Part shown: one piece after another, positions 45,795 to 55,200 of the stretch
Numbering within the stretch: position 1 is the stretch's first letter
Layout: every line of letters starts with the position of its first letter
Assembly (NCBI RefSeq): GCF_003047285.1
Contig: NZ_PZYX01000009.1
Location: forward strand, 62,001 to 126,000
Source: Nocardioides allogilvus
GTDB taxonomy: Bacteria > Actinomycetota > Actinomycetes > Propionibacteriales > Nocardioidaceae
Length of the DNA: 64,000 bases
Direction: 5' to 3'
Translations under genes and position numbers: made by a program
Notes under the pieces: model-generated
The model's database searches: none
Seen by the model: only the letters and a program-made list of their open reading frames with translations
What the model was told of the DNA's origin: nothing

Positions 45795-46580
45795 GGCGCA
45801 CTCCCCCGGCCAGGTCCTCGGTGAGGGTCCGCAGGGCAGCCAGTCCGGCCGCGAGGTCGCCCTCGTGGTCGAGCAGGGTGCGGACGAAGGCGGAGCCGAC
45901 GATCACGCCGTCGGCGTACGCAGCGATCTCCGCCGCCTGGTCGCCGTTGCTGACGCCCAGGCCGACACCGATGGGCAGCTCGGTCGCTGCGCGGGTGCGC
46001 TCGACCAGCGGACCGGCGAGGTCGCTGGTGGAGGTCCTGGCCCCGGTGACGCCCATGACGGCGGTGGCGTAGACGAACCCGCGGCACGCGGCCGTGGTCA
46101 TCGCGATCCGTTCGGGGGTGGAGCTGGGCGCGACCAGGAAGACCTTGTCGAGGTCGTGCTGGTCGGCTGCCGCGATCCACCCGGCGGCCGAGTCGGGCGT
46201 CAGGTCGGGCGTGATCAGGCCGGCGCCCCCGGCACTCGCGAGGTCGGCGGCGAACCGCTCCACCCCATAGCGCTCGACGGGGTTCCAGTAGGTCATCACC
46301 AGTGTCGGTGTGCCGGTGGCCGCGACGGCCTCCACCACGCGGAGCACGTCCTTGGTCCGGATGCCGCCCTCGAGCGCCTGCTGGGCGGCGGCCTGGATCG
46401 TCGGGCCGTCCATCACGGGGTCGCTGTAGGGCAGGCCGATCTCGATCACGTCGCAGCCGGCCTCGACCATGACGCGCATGGCCTCGATCGAGCCCTCGAC
46501 GGACGGGAAGCCGGCTGGGAGGTAGCCGACCAGCGCGGCGCGGCCCTCGGCGCGGGCCTTCGCGAAGGCGGTGCTGGCGC

Positions 46581-46584
<4 letters not shown>
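45787..46584 (-). CDS. trpA: Tryptophan synthase, alpha chain
   Basis: The 265-residue alpha subunit cleaves indole-3-glycerol phosphate to indole. The barrel contains [31 protein letters not shown] with catalytic Glu and Asp, and [15 protein letters not shown] with the phosphate loop. The GTG at 46584 overlaps the trpB stop as GTGA, so the subunits are coupled. Longer open frames upstream were not used because they would overlap trpB by 37 bases. Confidence 0.96.
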
Positions 46585-47803
<1,219 letters not shown>

Positions 47804-47807
<4 letters not shown>

Positions 47808-48583
47808 CGCACTCCTGTCATCGCACGCACGGCCGACTCGGGGTCGCCGTCCTTGACCAGCGCCTCGCCGACGAGCACCGCGCGGGCGCCCTCCTCGACG
47901 AATCGCTGCACGTCTTCTGGGCCGCTGATGCCCGACTCGGCCACCTTGACCCGGTCGTCCGGGATCAGCTTCGCGAGCCTTCCGAACGTGTCGTTGTCGA
48001 CGGCCAGCGTCTTGAGGTTGCGGGCGTTGACGCCGATCAGCTCGGCGCCGAGCTCGACCGCGCGCTCGGTCTCCGGCTCGTCGTGGACCTCGACGAGCAC
48101 CGTCAGGCCGAGCTCGCGCGCCTCGGCGTACAGCCGGCGCAGCTCGTCGTCGTCGAGCGCCGCGACGATCAGCAGGGCAAGGTCGGCCCCGGCTGCCCGC
48201 GCCTCGACGAGCTGGTAGCTGGAGACGATGAAGTCCTTGCGCAGGATCGGCGTCTCGACGGCCGCGCGCACGGCGCGGAGGTCGTCGAGGGTGCCGTTGA
48301 AGCGGCGCTGCTCGGTGAGCACCGAGATCGCGGCCGCGCCGCCTCGGGCGTAGGCCGCCGCCAGCACCGCCGGGTCGGGGATGTCGGCCAGCGCGCCCTT
48401 GCTCGGGCTCTTGCGCTTCACCTCGGCGATCACGCTCGAGCCAGCGGCGCGGAAGTGTGGCATCGGGTCGCGGGCCGGGTCTGCGTCGGCGAGGGCAGCA
48501 CGCACCTCGGCGAGGGGCACGGCGGCCTCACGGGTCGCGAGATCCTCGCGGACGCCAGCGATGATCTCATCGAGCACGGACAT
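47804..48583 (-). CDS. trpC: Indole-3-glycerol phosphate synthase
   Basis: A 259-residue barrel enzyme that closes the indole ring. [15 protein letters not shown] has the catalytic Lys, [27 protein letters not shown] the second Lys and binding residues, [12 protein letters not shown] and [12 protein letters not shown] the phosphate site. It is monofunctional, without a TrpF domain. It begins the trpCBA block. trpE, usually found between hisI and trpC in actinobacteria, is not here. Confidence 0.96.
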
Positions 48584-48626
48584 GGCCCTACCCTCTCACT
48601 GCGGCGCCAACCGATGAGCGGGTGGT

Positions 48627-49031
48627 TCAGGCAGCGAGCCAGGACCCGGGCAGGTTGCGCACGACGGTGAAGACGCCGAGGGCGACGAGCCCCGCACCCC
48701 ACACCCAGGCGGGGGCGGTGAGTGGTCGCATCGCCTCGCCGCCGCGCCAGCAGGCGACGAGCCGGCGTCCCCACAGGAACACGATCAGCGGGACCGCGAG
48801 CACGAGGACGAGGTTGCTCGACAAGGCTGCGCCCACGTCGAGGTGCGTCAGGTCGTTGACCGCGCGCAGCGACCCGCACAGCGGGCAGTCGAGGTCGGTC
48901 AGCGCCTTGGTGGGGCACAGCCCCCAGGCACCCGGGACGTGCGGGTCCCGCAGGCGCAGCGCAAGCGTCGCGGCCGCGGCGATGCCGCCGATCGCGAGCG
49001 GCGAGGCGAGCTGTCGGGCTCGCTCGCTCAT
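48627..49031 (-). CDS. DUF2752 membrane protein
   Basis: A 134-residue protein with three hydrophobic segments and the DUF2752 hallmark CPTKALTDLDCPLCGSLRAVNDLTHLD, in which two Cys (CPLCG) precede an Arg-Ala and a His. Function unknown. Such genes often sit beside small membrane proteins in actinobacterial tryptophan regions. It lies 43 bases upstream of trpC and 16 bases after the HGxxPAAW gene, so it is probably in the same transcript. Confidence 0.85.
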   Translation of the reverse strand: MSERARQLASPLAIGGIAAAATLALRLRDPHVPGAWGLCPTKALTDLDCPLCGSLRAVNDLTHLDVGAALSSNLVLVLAVPLIVFLWGRRLVACWRGGEAMRPLTAPAWVWGAGLVALGVFTVVRNLPGSWLAA

Positions 49032-49047
49032 CGGCCCGGGCCGACGA

Positions 49048-49248
49048 TCAGTGGTGGTCGGTGTGGAAGCCGAGCTTCGCCAGGATCAGGAAGAGCGGGA
49101 GGGCGATGACGCCGAGTGCGATCCCGACCCAGAAGATCGGCATGTTCACCGGCGTCAGCATCAGCGCGATGCCGCCGACGAGGAATCCGAGCATGGCGAC
49201 CCCGACGGCAGTCCAAGCTGCGGGGGTGTTGCCGTGGTTGTCCGCCAT
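49048..49248 (-). CDS. Small HGxxPAAW-type membrane protein
   Basis: A 66-residue protein with the motif HGNTPAAWTAV at the N-terminus and two membrane helices (LGFLVGGIALMLTP, VGIALGVIALPLFLILA), ending in HTDHH. This actinobacterial family of unknown function is named for its HGxxPAAWT motif and is regularly found in the tryptophan operon between trpE and trpC. The context thus supports an authentic, if unexplained, gene. Confidence 0.85.
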   Translation of the reverse strand: MADNHGNTPAAWTAVGVAMLGFLVGGIALMLTPVNMPIFWVGIALGVIALPLFLILAKLGFHTDHH

Positions 49249-49286
49249 GTGAAGAGCTCCCTGATCGTGGCTACCTGGTGCGGCGG

Positions 49287-49883
49287 TCAGTCTAGGGGGC
49301 GCTCCGGCGCGGTCGGGTCATGACCCTCGTCGAGAGCCTTCCAGATCTCGATGTTGCCCTCCGGCTCGAAGGGCGCGGACTCGCCCGTGGGCGAGTCGTA
49401 GCGCGTGCCCATCTCCGGCCAGGACGGGATCTTCACCACCGCCAGCGCCGTGGCGACGACGCTGCCGACCGCGCCGACCAGCGCTGCGGCGTACCACCCG
49501 GTGAAGGTGATGTCGTGGTCGCCGTCGGCGACGAACTGCTCCATGGCAGCGCGCAGCTGGTCGGGCAGGGTCCAGAAGCCGACCACCGTGGTGACGAGCA
49601 GCCCGAGGGCCGCGACGGCGCCGAGGACGGCCACGGATCGGCGCACCCAGCCACGGGTGACGAGGACGACCCCCCAGCAGGCGAGCACGACGAGGCTCAG
49701 CGCCGCTGCGAGCGGCATGGACGTCACGTCGGCGAGGGCCAGCCGCGCACCTCCGGGGAAGCTGCTCGAGCCCGTGGCGCTGATCCAAGGCTTCGATCCG
49801 GCGACCGCCGCGAGGGCTCCGCTCGCGAGACCGAGCAGGATGACGGGGCCGAAGGTCCTGCGCTGCTCGGTCCCCTCAGCCAT
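49287..49883 (-). CDS. Trp biosynthesis-associated membrane protein (TIGR02234 type)
   Basis: A 198-residue membrane protein with four hydrophobic helices: [58 protein letters not shown] and [28 protein letters not shown] after helix one is typical of the actinobacterial family linked to trp genes. The ATG at 49883 overlaps the hisI end by 8 bases. In related genomes it follows trpE directly; here it follows hisI, so the absence of trpE has left the neighbours joined. Confidence 0.85.
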   Translation of the reverse strand: MAEGTEQRRTFGPVILLGLASGALAAVAGSKPWISATGSSSFPGGARLALADVTSMPLAAALSLVVLACWGVVLVTRGWVRRSVAVLGAVAALGLLVTTVVGFWTLPDQLRAAMEQFVADGDHDITFTGWYAAALVGAVGSVVATALAVVKIPSWPEMGTRYDSPTGESAPFEPEGNIEIWKALDEGHDPTAPERPLD

Positions 49884-50217
49884 CGAGCCGGTCCGCGTCG
49901 AAGCAGGTGCGCTCGCCGGTGTGGCAGGCCGCGCCGACCTGGTCGACCTTGACCAGGATCGTGTCGCCGTCACAGTCGAGGCGGACCTCGTGGACGTGCT
50001 GGACGTGGCCGCTGGTGTCGCCCTTGGCCCAGTACTCCTGGCGCGAGCGGCTCCAGTACGTCGCCCGGCCGGTGCTCAGCGTGCGCGCGAGCGCCTCGTC
50101 GTCCATCCAGCCGAGCATCAGCACCTCACCGGAGTCGAACTGCTGCGCGATCGCCGGCACCAGCCCGTCGGGGGTGCGCTTGAGTCGTGCGGCGATGGCG
50201 GGATCGAGATCGGTCAC
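49876..50217 (-). CDS. hisI: Phosphoribosyl-AMP cyclohydrolase
   Basis: A 113-residue enzyme of histidine synthesis that opens the purine ring of phosphoribosyl-[30 protein letters not shown] contains the Mg-binding Asp residues and a Cys, and [12 protein letters not shown] the other zinc ligands. It is monofunctional; the HisE pyrophosphatase is not fused. The GTG start lies 6 bases after GATACT (50224-50229), so the transcript is probably leaderless and begins the hisI-to-lgt gene run. Confidence 0.95.
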   Translation of the reverse strand: MTDLDPAIAARLKRTPDGLVPAIAQQFDSGEVLMLGWMDDEALARTLSTGRATYWSRSRQEYWAKGDTSGHVQHVHEVRLDCDGDTILVKVDQVGAACHTGERTCFDADRLDG

Positions 50218-50227
50218 CCGTCCAGTA

Positions 50228-51052
50228 TCAGGGGTCGAGGTGCTCGGCCTCGCGTCGCGCCCACGTGCGCACGCACTCCTCGGTCACCGGGCCCGGTGTG
50301 GGCAGCTCGCGGTCGTCCCAGCGGCTGATCGCCTGGACGTCGCGCGTGGTGGACACGAGGAAGGCCTCGCTCATCCGCTCGGCCACCTCGGCCATGGGTT
50401 CGTCGAGCTCCACTCCCCCGCACCACTCGAGCACCAGCGCCCGGGTGACACCGGCGAGGCAGCCGCTGGCGAGCGTCGGCGTGCGCAGCTCGCCGTCCAC
50501 GACGTAGAAGACGTTGGAGCCGGTGCCCTCGCAGAGGTTGCCGACGGTGTTGGCGAAGATCGCCTCCGTCGCACCCTGCTCGGCCGCGTGCGCGAGGGCG
50601 ATGACGTTCTCGGCGTACGACGTGGTCTTGAGGCCGGCGGTCGCACCCCGCTCGTTGCGGGGCCAGGGCACGGTGCTGACCGTGGTGCTGGCCCCCATCG
50701 GCTCGATGGCGGAGTAGGCGACGACCAGGGTGGCCGGCCCGTCGCCCCGGCCGGAGCCCATGGGTGCAGGACCGGCGGAGTAGGTGATGCGCAGCCGGCC
50801 GAGCGGGTCGTCGGTGCCGTCGAGGACCGCGGCCACACCGCGGCGTACGTCCGTCTCGTCAGGTGCCTCGAGTCCCAGGCCCGTCGCGGACCTGGCCAGC
50901 CGGGTGAGGTGGCGGGTCAGGGCGAAGGGTTCGCCGTCGAGGGTCTTGATCGACTCGAAGACCCCGTCTCCGACGGTGAAGCCGTGGTCGGTGACGCTCA
51001 GGGTTGCCCCCGTCGGGTCGTCGAGGAGCTGTCCGTTGAGCCAGGCGCGCAT
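50228..51052 (-). CDS. Class IV PLP-dependent aminotransferase (PabC/IlvE-like)
   Basis: A 274-residue fold type IV PLP enzyme. It begins [20 protein letters not shown], has [16 protein letters not shown], the Schiff-base Lys in [14 protein letters not shown], and [24 protein letters not shown] with the conserved Glu and Asn of the PLP site. It may be aminodeoxychorismate lyase (folate route), a branched-chain or a D-amino acid aminotransferase; motif reading alone does not separate these. The ATG at 51052 follows TACAGT (51059-51064) by 6 bases. Confidence 0.88.
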   Translation of the reverse strand: MRAWLNGQLLDDPTGATLSVTDHGFTVGDGVFESIKTLDGEPFALTRHLTRLARSATGLGLEAPDETDVRRGVAAVLDGTDDPLGRLRITYSAGPAPMGSGRGDGPATLVVAYSAIEPMGASTTVSTVPWPRNERGATAGLKTTSYAENVIALAHAAEQGATEAIFANTVGNLCEGTGSNVFYVVDGELRTPTLASGCLAGVTRALVLEWCGGVELDEPMAEVAERMSEAFLVSTTRDVQAISRWDDRELPTPGPVTEECVRTWARREAEHLDP

Positions 51053-51187
51053 GCCGCCACTGTAGGCATGCAAACCCCCGGGAACCGGCCCCGGGACACG
51101 CGATCACCCACCCGATTTTGGCAGCCGTCTACCCATCGGCTACTGTTCTGCTCGCACTTGAAGCCGGTTCGCCGGGTGAAAATGCGT

Positions 51188-51260
51188 GCGGACATAGCTC
51201 AGTTGGTAGAGCGCAACCTTGCCAAGGTTGAGGTCGCGAGTTCGAGTCTCGTTGTCCGCT
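51188..51260 (+). tRNA. tRNA-Gly(GCC)
   Basis: Acceptor GCGGACA / TGTCCGC, anticodon arm AACCT-TGCCAAG-GTT with anticodon GCC, T arm with TTCGAGT. First of three clustered tRNA genes. Confidence 0.97.
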
Positions 51261-51308
51261 CGGAGAGGTCTCTCCCCGTGCCTTCTTGTTTCCTGGGAAG
51301 GCCTCCGT

Positions 51309-51379
51309 GGTGGGTTGGCCGAGAGGCGAGGCAACGGACTGCAAATCCGTGTACACGGGTTCAAATCCCGTACCCACCT
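51309..51379 (+). tRNA. tRNA-Cys(GCA)
   Basis: Acceptor GGTGGGT / ACCCACC, anticodon stem ACGGA / TCCGT around CTGCAAA (anticodon GCA), T arm CGGG-TTCAAAT-CCCG. A CCA is encoded directly after the discriminator base. Confidence 0.97.
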
Positions 51380-51409
51380 CCACGCTCCACAAGTGAAGAG
51401 CACGACCTC

Positions 51410-51481
51410 GGGCGATTGGCGCAGCGGTAGCGCGCTTCCCTGACACGGAAGAGGTCACTGGTTCAAACCCAGTATCGCCCA
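51410..51481 (+). tRNA. tRNA-Val(GAC)
   Basis: Acceptor GGGCGAT / ATCGCCC, anticodon stem CTTCC / GGAAG around CTGACAC (anticodon GAC), T arm CTGG-TTCAAAC-CCAG. Last of the Gly-Cys-Val cluster and a common type of integration site. Confidence 0.97.
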
Positions 51482-51498
51482 CAGAGAAACTGCAGGTC

Positions 51499-51520
51499 AG
51501 AGCCCCTTTCGAGGGGCTCT
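51499..51520 (+). terminator. Terminator of the tRNA cluster
   Basis: A perfect 8-bp stem AGAGCCCC / GGGGCTCT with a 6-base loop, followed by TT, 17 bases after tRNA-Val. Confidence 0.85.
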
Positions 51521-51582
51521 TTCCGTTTCGGGGAACATGCGTGGAACAAGGAACTGGCACATCTGGCTCGTTCTGTCACGGC

Positions 51583-51780
51583 TCACCGCCAGTTTCCAAC
51601 CGGCCGGGCGTCGATGAATCGCTCGATCGAGTCGACCTTGATCCGGAGCGTCTTGCGGCCGAGCCGTACGGCGTCGAGCTGGCCGTCCGCGATGTAGCGG
51701 CGGACTGTTCGCGTCGAAACGGCGAGTGCATCGGCGGCGTCGTTGATAGAGACGAGCCGGCGGGTGATGGTGGCGGGCAT
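51583..51780 (-). CDS. Excisionase/AlpA-type helix-turn-helix protein
   Basis: A 65-residue DNA-binding protein with the MerR-like winged helix of excisionases: VSINDAADALAVSTRTVRRYIADGQLDAVRLGRK, where the helix-turn-helix is followed by the typical G-LxAxRLGRK wing. Proteins of this kind direct excision by an integrase or regulate it. It lies 100 bases beyond tRNA-Val and faces it, the position expected for an integrated element, but no integrase or att repeat was found in the window, so it may be a relic. Confidence 0.75.
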   Translation of the reverse strand: MPATITRRLVSINDAADALAVSTRTVRRYIADGQLDAVRLGRKTLRIKVDSIERFIDARPVGNWR

Positions 51781-51950
51781 GGTGACCTCCTGGGTCGTGG
51801 CGGTCCCCTGTCGTCCGCCCTCACTCCCCCAAGGCAGCGGTCTGGCCGTGAGTGGCCACGGCGGGCGCGATGTTCAGGTCTACGTGCGCCCGGCCAGTCC
51901 CAGCCCAACGGCGACAACCGCCACAGTCCGTCGCCGATTGAGCGATCCCG

Positions 51951-51974
51951 CACTGGCACGCTCCGCGAGCCGAT
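51951..51974. repeat. Dispersed repeat, copy 1 (GCTC-GCG-GAGC palindrome family)
   Basis: A 24-base segment ending in GCTCCGCGAGCCGAT, identical to 56577-56600. It holds the short palindrome GCTC-CGC-GAGC. Noncoding, between the excisionase-like and DUF6226-like genes. Confidence 0.8.
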
Positions 51975-51997
51975 CTGCATTCGGGTCTTCGAACGTC

Positions 51998-52684
51998 TCA
52001 GCTGAGCCAAGACTGCCCGACGAGGGCCTCGGTGTCCTCGGGCAGATGGACGATATCGCTCGCCGCGAGGCGACGGCACAACTCCATCACCTGACGAAAG
52101 TCGGGCCTACATCCCTCACCTCCCGCACTCCCGCCGCCCGGATGCCACTCGGCGCGCCAAGTGGTGCCGCGCAGCACGACGAACGGCCCGCCCACCACGT
52201 GACGGATCCGCGCGTCGATGGCCTCGAGCAGGTCGCTGGAACCCGAATCGCAGGCGTCGCATCCGCAGTCAGGCTGCATCGACACCACGATGTCAGGGCG
52301 GCCAACCCCGATGTCCAACAAGGCCAAGGTCCCCTCGCCGGTCGGCGTCTGCGTTGGAACGTCGCGTTCGAGCAGGAACAGGGGCAGCGTCCCGGGCTGG
52401 CACGGGATGAGGCCGACGCCTCGATCGAACCCATGCGGGCGCTCAGCACCACCGGCGGCGGCGAGGGTCTCCGAACTAACGTCGAGAGCGTCCTCAAGCA
52501 CTGCGGCCCACACGGACGCCCGCGCATGCACGATGCGGTATCGCTCGGGATCGGTCACACGGGAGTACTCATTCTCGTCCGGCGGGAACATCCCGGCATG
52601 CGGGTTGGGCCACGAGGGCAATTCGAGACGCCCGTACTCCGCCTCGACCAGAACCTGCAACTCGCTCACGCTCACGCTCACCAT
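51998..52684 (-). CDS. Hypothetical protein, DUF6226-like
   Basis: A 228-residue soluble protein. The N-terminal half has PSWPNPHAGMFPPDENEYSRV, and the middle DIVVSMQPDCGCDACDSGSSDLLEAID contains three Cys (CGCDAC), probably a metal or disulfide site; FVVLRGTTWRAEWHPGGG follows. The Cys motif resembles the actinobacterial DUF6226 family as I remember it; a search is needed to be sure. No signal peptide. It lies within the accessory stretch after the tRNA cluster. Confidence 0.6.
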   Translation of the reverse strand: MVSVSVSELQVLVEAEYGRLELPSWPNPHAGMFPPDENEYSRVTDPERYRIVHARASVWAAVLEDALDVSSETLAAAGGAERPHGFDRGVGLIPCQPGTLPLFLLERDVPTQTPTGEGTLALLDIGVGRPDIVVSMQPDCGCDACDSGSSDLLEAIDARIRHVVGGPFVVLRGTTWRAEWHPGGGSAGGEGCRPDFRQVMELCRRLAASDIVHLPEDTEALVGQSWLS

Positions 52685-52801
52685 CGCATGACCGTACGGC
52701 GAGCGGGCAGGAGCAGCATCCGAATACCCCTTGAACAGTTGGCCGGAGTTCAGACGGTTCGGCTCTCCTGACGCGCGATCACCCGTCGCATCAGGTCGTC
52801 T

Positions 52802-52933
52802 CGTTTGGCGTTCGCCAAACGGGGACGTCTAGACATGCCGGCGAGCGGGAGCAGCCAGGATGTCGTCGCAGCGAGAATGGGCCCTCGCTCGGTCAGTGCC
52901 CGTAACGTGGCTTATCAACCGATTGACCAATCG
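52802..52933. repeat. Two inverted repeats downstream of the PucR-type gene
   Basis: CGTTTGGCG-TT-CGCCAAACG (52802-52821, perfect 9-bp arms) and CGATTG-AC-CAATCG (52920-52933, perfect 6-bp arms) lie in the 287-base gap between the DUF6226-like start and the PucR-type stop. They may be a terminator and an operator. No gene is seen in the gap. Confidence 0.55.
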
Positions 52934-52971
52934 TGTCGACCGGCGTCGCCTCGGCCGGTGTCGCGATTTCG

Positions 52972-54021
52972 TCAGGTGCCGAAGGGTGGCGCAGGTAGAT
53001 CGAGCACCTTCGAGCGGCGCAGGCGGTGGCTGAGGTAGGCCAGGCCGAGGCGGGCACGACCGAACCCGTCGAGCGGGTCGAAGCCCAGGGCAGCGGAGAT
53101 GACATCCACCCGGGTGCTCAGCGTGCTGTGGTGTACTCCAGCCCGGCGCGCTGCCTCGCGCACCGACTGGGTCGCCAAGATGGCAGCCACCGTCGTGAGA
53201 CCCCACGGGTGCTTCGCCACGTCATCCATCCGCGCGACATCGGGCTGGTGAGCGTCCTCCGGGGTGTCGGCCAGCATGTCGATCAGTCCGCCGTAGACGT
53301 CGGCGCAGACGAGGCCGTCGTCCGGTGGTGCGCACAACCGGAGCGCGACCATCGCGGTGCGGAACGAGTGGTGGAGCTCGTCGACCGAGCTGACCATCCC
53401 GACCCCGCAGGGACTGGCCTCGAACGCGTCGTAGGACTCGGGCAGGACGATCGCGTGGATGGGCCCGTGCCGGGTGGGAATGACGTCCTCCGGACCGTCC
53501 GGGTGGCGCACCCACACGGCGAACAGCGGCGCGGCCGCCACGCGGTAGCGACCGGTGGCGCTGAGACCGAGGGCGACCGCCGCGGCGATCCTCTCCTCCG
53601 CGGCCACGTCGAGGTCGGTGAGCAGCCCGAGGTGGCGCCGGTTGTCGTGGTCGCGCCGACCGCGACCGTGCCGAATCCGGACAGCCAGCGCGAGCCGTTC
53701 AAGTGTGATCGCGTCGTTGGGCAGCGCCTCACCCTCGCGCTCGAGCCAGACGACCAGGCCGTCCGAGGCGGGGGCCATGAACTCGGCGTCGAGCTCGGGC
53801 GGATCACCGTCCACCACGCTCCCGCGCGGACTCACGCGCAGCACCCGACGCGGGTGCTCCTGGCGGAAGCCGGCCGAGCACCCGGCCAGCGATGCAGCGG
53901 CGGCGAGGAGGCCACGCGTGTTGACGTTGCCGACGACCAGCTCGTCGAAACAGGCGATCACCCGCAACCCCAGACTGGCGCTGGGATCGAGACGCGCGAT
54001 GCGGCCCAACAGCTCCTGCAC
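52972..54021 (-). CDS. PucR-type helix-turn-helix transcriptional regulator
   Basis: A 349-residue regulator. The C-terminus has the PucR-family HTH (TVAAILATQSVREAARRAGV and HHSTLSTRVDVISAALGFDP, then GFGRARLGLAYLSHRL), and the middle a GGDEF-like or CdaR-like region without catalytic motifs. The N-terminal 200 residues may be the ligand sensor. It ends 17 bases before the start of no gene but lies directly downstream of the esterase gene start region: esterase (upstream) and regulator run in the same direction, 17 bases apart, so they may be cotranscribed. The ligand is unknown. Confidence 0.8.
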   Translation of the reverse strand: MQELLGRIARLDPSASLGLRVIACFDELVVGNVNTRGLLAAAASLAGCSAGFRQEHPRRVLRVSPRGSVVDGDPPELDAEFMAPASDGLVVWLEREGEALPNDAITLERLALAVRIRHGRGRRDHDNRRHLGLLTDLDVAAEERIAAAVALGLSATGRYRVAAAPLFAVWVRHPDGPEDVIPTRHGPIHAIVLPESYDAFEASPCGVGMVSSVDELHHSFRTAMVALRLCAPPDDGLVCADVYGGLIDMLADTPEDAHQPDVARMDDVAKHPWGLTTVAAILATQSVREAARRAGVHHSTLSTRVDVISAALGFDPLDGFGRARLGLAYLSHRLRRSKVLDLPAPPFGT

Positions 54022-54038
54022 GTCAGCTCTTCTCCCGC

Positions 54039-55001
54039 TCAGTCACCGAGGATCTTCTCCACCCACGTGTCGCGCGCCTGGATCATCGAGCGCCCGACTG
54101 CTGTGTGCGGGGCGAAGATGTCGCAGGCGTGGAACGCGCCTGCCCACACGTGCAGCTCGGCGTTGCCGCCGGCCCGCCAGATGGCGTCGGCATAGTCGAT
54201 GGCCTCGTCGCGGAAGATCTCGGCGGCCCCGACGTCGATGAAGGCCGGCGGGAGCCCCGACAGGTCGTCGGCCCGCGACGGTGCGGCGTACGGCGACACC
54301 TGATCGCCTCCTCGCTGCGCCCCGAGCAGGGCGCCCCAGCCGGTCTCGTTGCTCACCCGGTCCCACACGCCGATCCCGTCGAACTGACCTGTCGACGCTG
54401 TGGTGCCCCGGTCGTCGAGCATCGGGTAGTCGAGCACCTGGCCGCACAGCCGCGGTCCCCCACGGTCGCGTGCAGCGAGGGCGAGGCCGGCGGCCAGCCC
54501 GCCACCGGCACTCGCTCCGGCCACGAGCAGCCGGTCGGAGCGGATCCCGAGGTCCTCGCAGTGGGAAGCGGTCCACTCGAGGGCGGCGTACATGTCCTCG
54601 CGGGGATAGGGATCGGGGAACTCGGGGGCGAGGCGGTATTCGACGGTCACCATGACCACGCCCAGCCGGTCCACCCAGTCGAGGACCAGGTCGATGCCGC
54701 TGAACCGGTCGCCGAACATCAGCCCGCCGGAGTGGGCGTAGAGGACTCCGGGGCGACCGGAGGTGGCCCCGGCCGGTCGCAGCACCGAGACGGCCAAGGC
54801 AGTCCCCTCGTGCCCCGGCACCTCCAGGTCGACCCGTCCGATCCCGCGCTCGGCGAGGAGGTCGTCGAGTGGGGCCGAGGCGTAGGACACCCGCATGAAG
54901 TCGATGAGGTCGGGCGTGATCGTGGGCGGGAACATGCCCCCCACGATGGCCAGTCCGGCCTTGAGCTCGGGGTCGAACTCGGGGCGTACGACGTTCGTCA
55001 C
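54039..55001 (-). CDS. Alpha/beta hydrolase, hormone-sensitive-lipase-type esterase
   Basis: A 320-residue esterase of family IV. The nucleophile Ser is in VAGASAGGGLAAG, the oxyanion loop reads YAHSGGLMFGD where most members have HGGG, the acid residue is near DVGAAEIFRDE and the His in GAFHACD. Such enzymes cleave short acyl esters or lactones. The substitution in the oxyanion loop (HSGG) is a mild oddity. The GTG at 55001 lies 7 bases after TAGCGT (55009-55014). The start of a longer frame upstream is not used. It precedes the PucR-type gene and is divergent from a beta-lactamase-like gene. Confidence 0.88.
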   Translation of the reverse strand: MTNVVRPEFDPELKAGLAIVGGMFPPTITPDLIDFMRVSYASAPLDDLLAERGIGRVDLEVPGHEGTALAVSVLRPAGATSGRPGVLYAHSGGLMFGDRFSGIDLVLDWVDRLGVVMVTVEYRLAPEFPDPYPREDMYAALEWTASHCEDLGIRSDRLLVAGASAGGGLAAGLALAARDRGGPRLCGQVLDYPMLDDRGTTASTGQFDGIGVWDRVSNETGWGALLGAQRGGDQVSPYAAPSRADDLSGLPPAFIDVGAAEIFRDEAIDYADAIWRAGGNAELHVWAGAFHACDIFAPHTAVGRSMIQARDTWVEKILGD

Positions 55002-55200
55002 CCTCGTCACGCTAGCCCCGGACGGACGTCCGCGACAGGGGTCGACCCGACGAATGTGCAACTCGCGAGATGCGACCCGCCAGATGGCGGTCCGAGCACA
55101 CCGAACTGCGTCGCGACGGCGGTTCCCTGCGCGCCGCCGGAGGAGCACGGTGAGCCACAGCGACCGGTAACGCCGGCGCCCACCACGAGGAGGACGCATC

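Noticed and set aside
51129..51560. 143-residue minus-strand frame over the tRNA cluster
   Set aside because: Antisense to three tRNA genes (GFEPVTSSVSG type peptide), a known artefact.
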